From NCBI GenBank assembly GCA_024643305.1, contig JAHENE010000064.1:1681-9270 (forward strand): a stretch of 7,590 nt of DNA, read 5' to 3'. Positions 7,210 through 7,590 of the stretch are shown here, piece after piece; the first letter of the stretch is position 1; every line of letters begins with the position of its first letter. The notes beneath the pieces were generated by a model that saw only the letters and a list, made by a program, of their open reading frames with translations, was not told where the DNA came from and made no database searches. The translations under genes were made by a program, and so were the position numbers. The DNA is from Thiobacillaceae bacterium. GTDB taxonomy: Bacteria; Pseudomonadota; Gammaproteobacteria; Burkholderiales; Thiobacillaceae.

Positions 7210-7590
7210 TTATTTGGTCTGTGCGGGGGCAGATTGCGCTGCAGCAGGGGCAGGCATCATACCCATCCATGCATTTGGATCAAAGAAATTGAAAGAGCCG
7301 GCGGGTGCAGATGCGCCCGCTGCGGGAGCGCCAAATGCGGCGGGGTTCATCATGGTGCCCCATGAGCCGTAAGTGGCGGGATTCATAGATTGGCCCATCC
7401 AGCTGGTGTACATGCCGGGGTTCATTGGGGCCATCATCATGGACATGGCGCGTGGGTCCATCGGTGCCATCATCCACTTCATGTACATGTTTGGGTTCAT
7501 GCCCTGCATCATCATGTTCCAAGTCTTGGGATCCATAGGCATCATCCCCCAGCGCATCATCTTGCCTGGGTCGGCCCACTGGGTCATGAG
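7210..7590 (-). CDS. Methionine-rich tandem-repeat protein, second paralogue (N-terminus outside window)
   Basis: The frame stays open to the window edge, and the first visible Met (codon at 7587-7585) falls inside a repeat unit: LMTQWA-DPGKMMRW aligns with FMVKMA-DPAKMMRW of the neighbouring gene. It is therefore internal and the true start lies outside. The 125 residues from that Met contain about 28 Met. They comprise six regular units (for example DPKTWNMMMQGM and NPNMYMKWMMAPM), then a degenerate unit, an Ala/Gly/Ser/Pro-rich spacer, SFNFFDPNAWMGMM, and an Ala/Pro/Gln tail ending TK. No Cys or His is present. No known family is recognised. An export signal is likely by analogy with the paralogue but cannot be seen. 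The methionine clusters (MMM, MM) could bind Cu(I) or Ag(I); this is inference only. Confidence 0.83.
   Translation of the reverse strand, partial: LMTQWADPGKMMRWGMMPMDPKTWNMMMQGMNPNMYMKWMMAPMDPRAMSMMMAPMNPGMYTSWMGQSMNPATYGSWGTMMNPAAFGAPAAGASAPAGSFNFFDPNAWMGMMPAPAAAQSAPAQTK
7348..7572 (-). repeat. Six tandem coding units in strict 13-12 alternation (three 75-bp super-repeats)
   Basis: Counting from the first visible Met, units begin at residues 6, 19, 31, 44, 56 and 69, with lengths 13, 12, 13, 12, 13, 12. Each 13+12 pair is 25 residues or 75 bases. The 13-residue units carry Trp at position 8 (MMRWGM, YMKWMM, YTSWMG). The first two 12-residue units instead have MMM there, and the third has Trp. 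The array probably continues beyond the window edge. Confidence 0.88.

Noticed and set aside
1..7590. Apparent sulfur amino acid theme (metZ, cysS, Met-rich proteins) as one functional cluster
   Set aside because: The genes are in separate transcription units separated by terminators and an unrelated envelope operon, so coincidence is the simpler reading.

Overview
The window looks like chromosomal DNA of a Gram-negative bacterium, most likely a betaproteobacterium. The reasons are the lipid A gene lpxH, the succinyl-homoserine route to methionine (metZ), a zinc-type cysS, and an envelope gene cluster with ppiB and lpxH beside cysS, an arrangement I associate with that class from memory. G+C looks moderate, slightly above half. 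No tRNA, rRNA, CRISPR array, insertion sequence or phage gene is visible.

Left end (1-1491, + strand): the 3' part of metZ, cut by the window edge, is followed after 3 bases by a TTG-started gene for an unrecognised exported protein. Its last 61 bases overlap, tail to tail, the end of lpxH.

Middle (1431-4848, - strand): four tightly packed envelope-related genes read leftwards. They encode an exported TPR protein with an NTF2-like C-terminus, an exported YkuD (L,D-transpeptidase fold) enzyme with a related NTF2-like C-terminus, the cyclophilin PpiB, and LpxH. Gaps are 7 and 11 bases and the last junction overlaps by 8, so they probably form one operon. Early lpxH contains a sequence that reads as a good intrinsic terminator in the direction of transcription. 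A 104-bp divergent region separates this operon from cysS.

Right (4953-6326, + strand): a complete cysS ends at a strong terminator that works in both directions.

Right end (6388-7590, - strand): two paralogous genes, the second cut by the window edge, encode methionine-rich proteins. The complete one has a signal peptide, and both are built from tandem 12- and 13-residue units that start with Asp/Asn/Glu-Pro. Each has its own terminator, and the complete one has its own promoter region. I do not recognise this family. It is the most unusual content of the window. In their most regular stretch the units alternate 13-12-13-12, a 25-residue super-repeat, with Trp-Met preferred in the 13-residue units.
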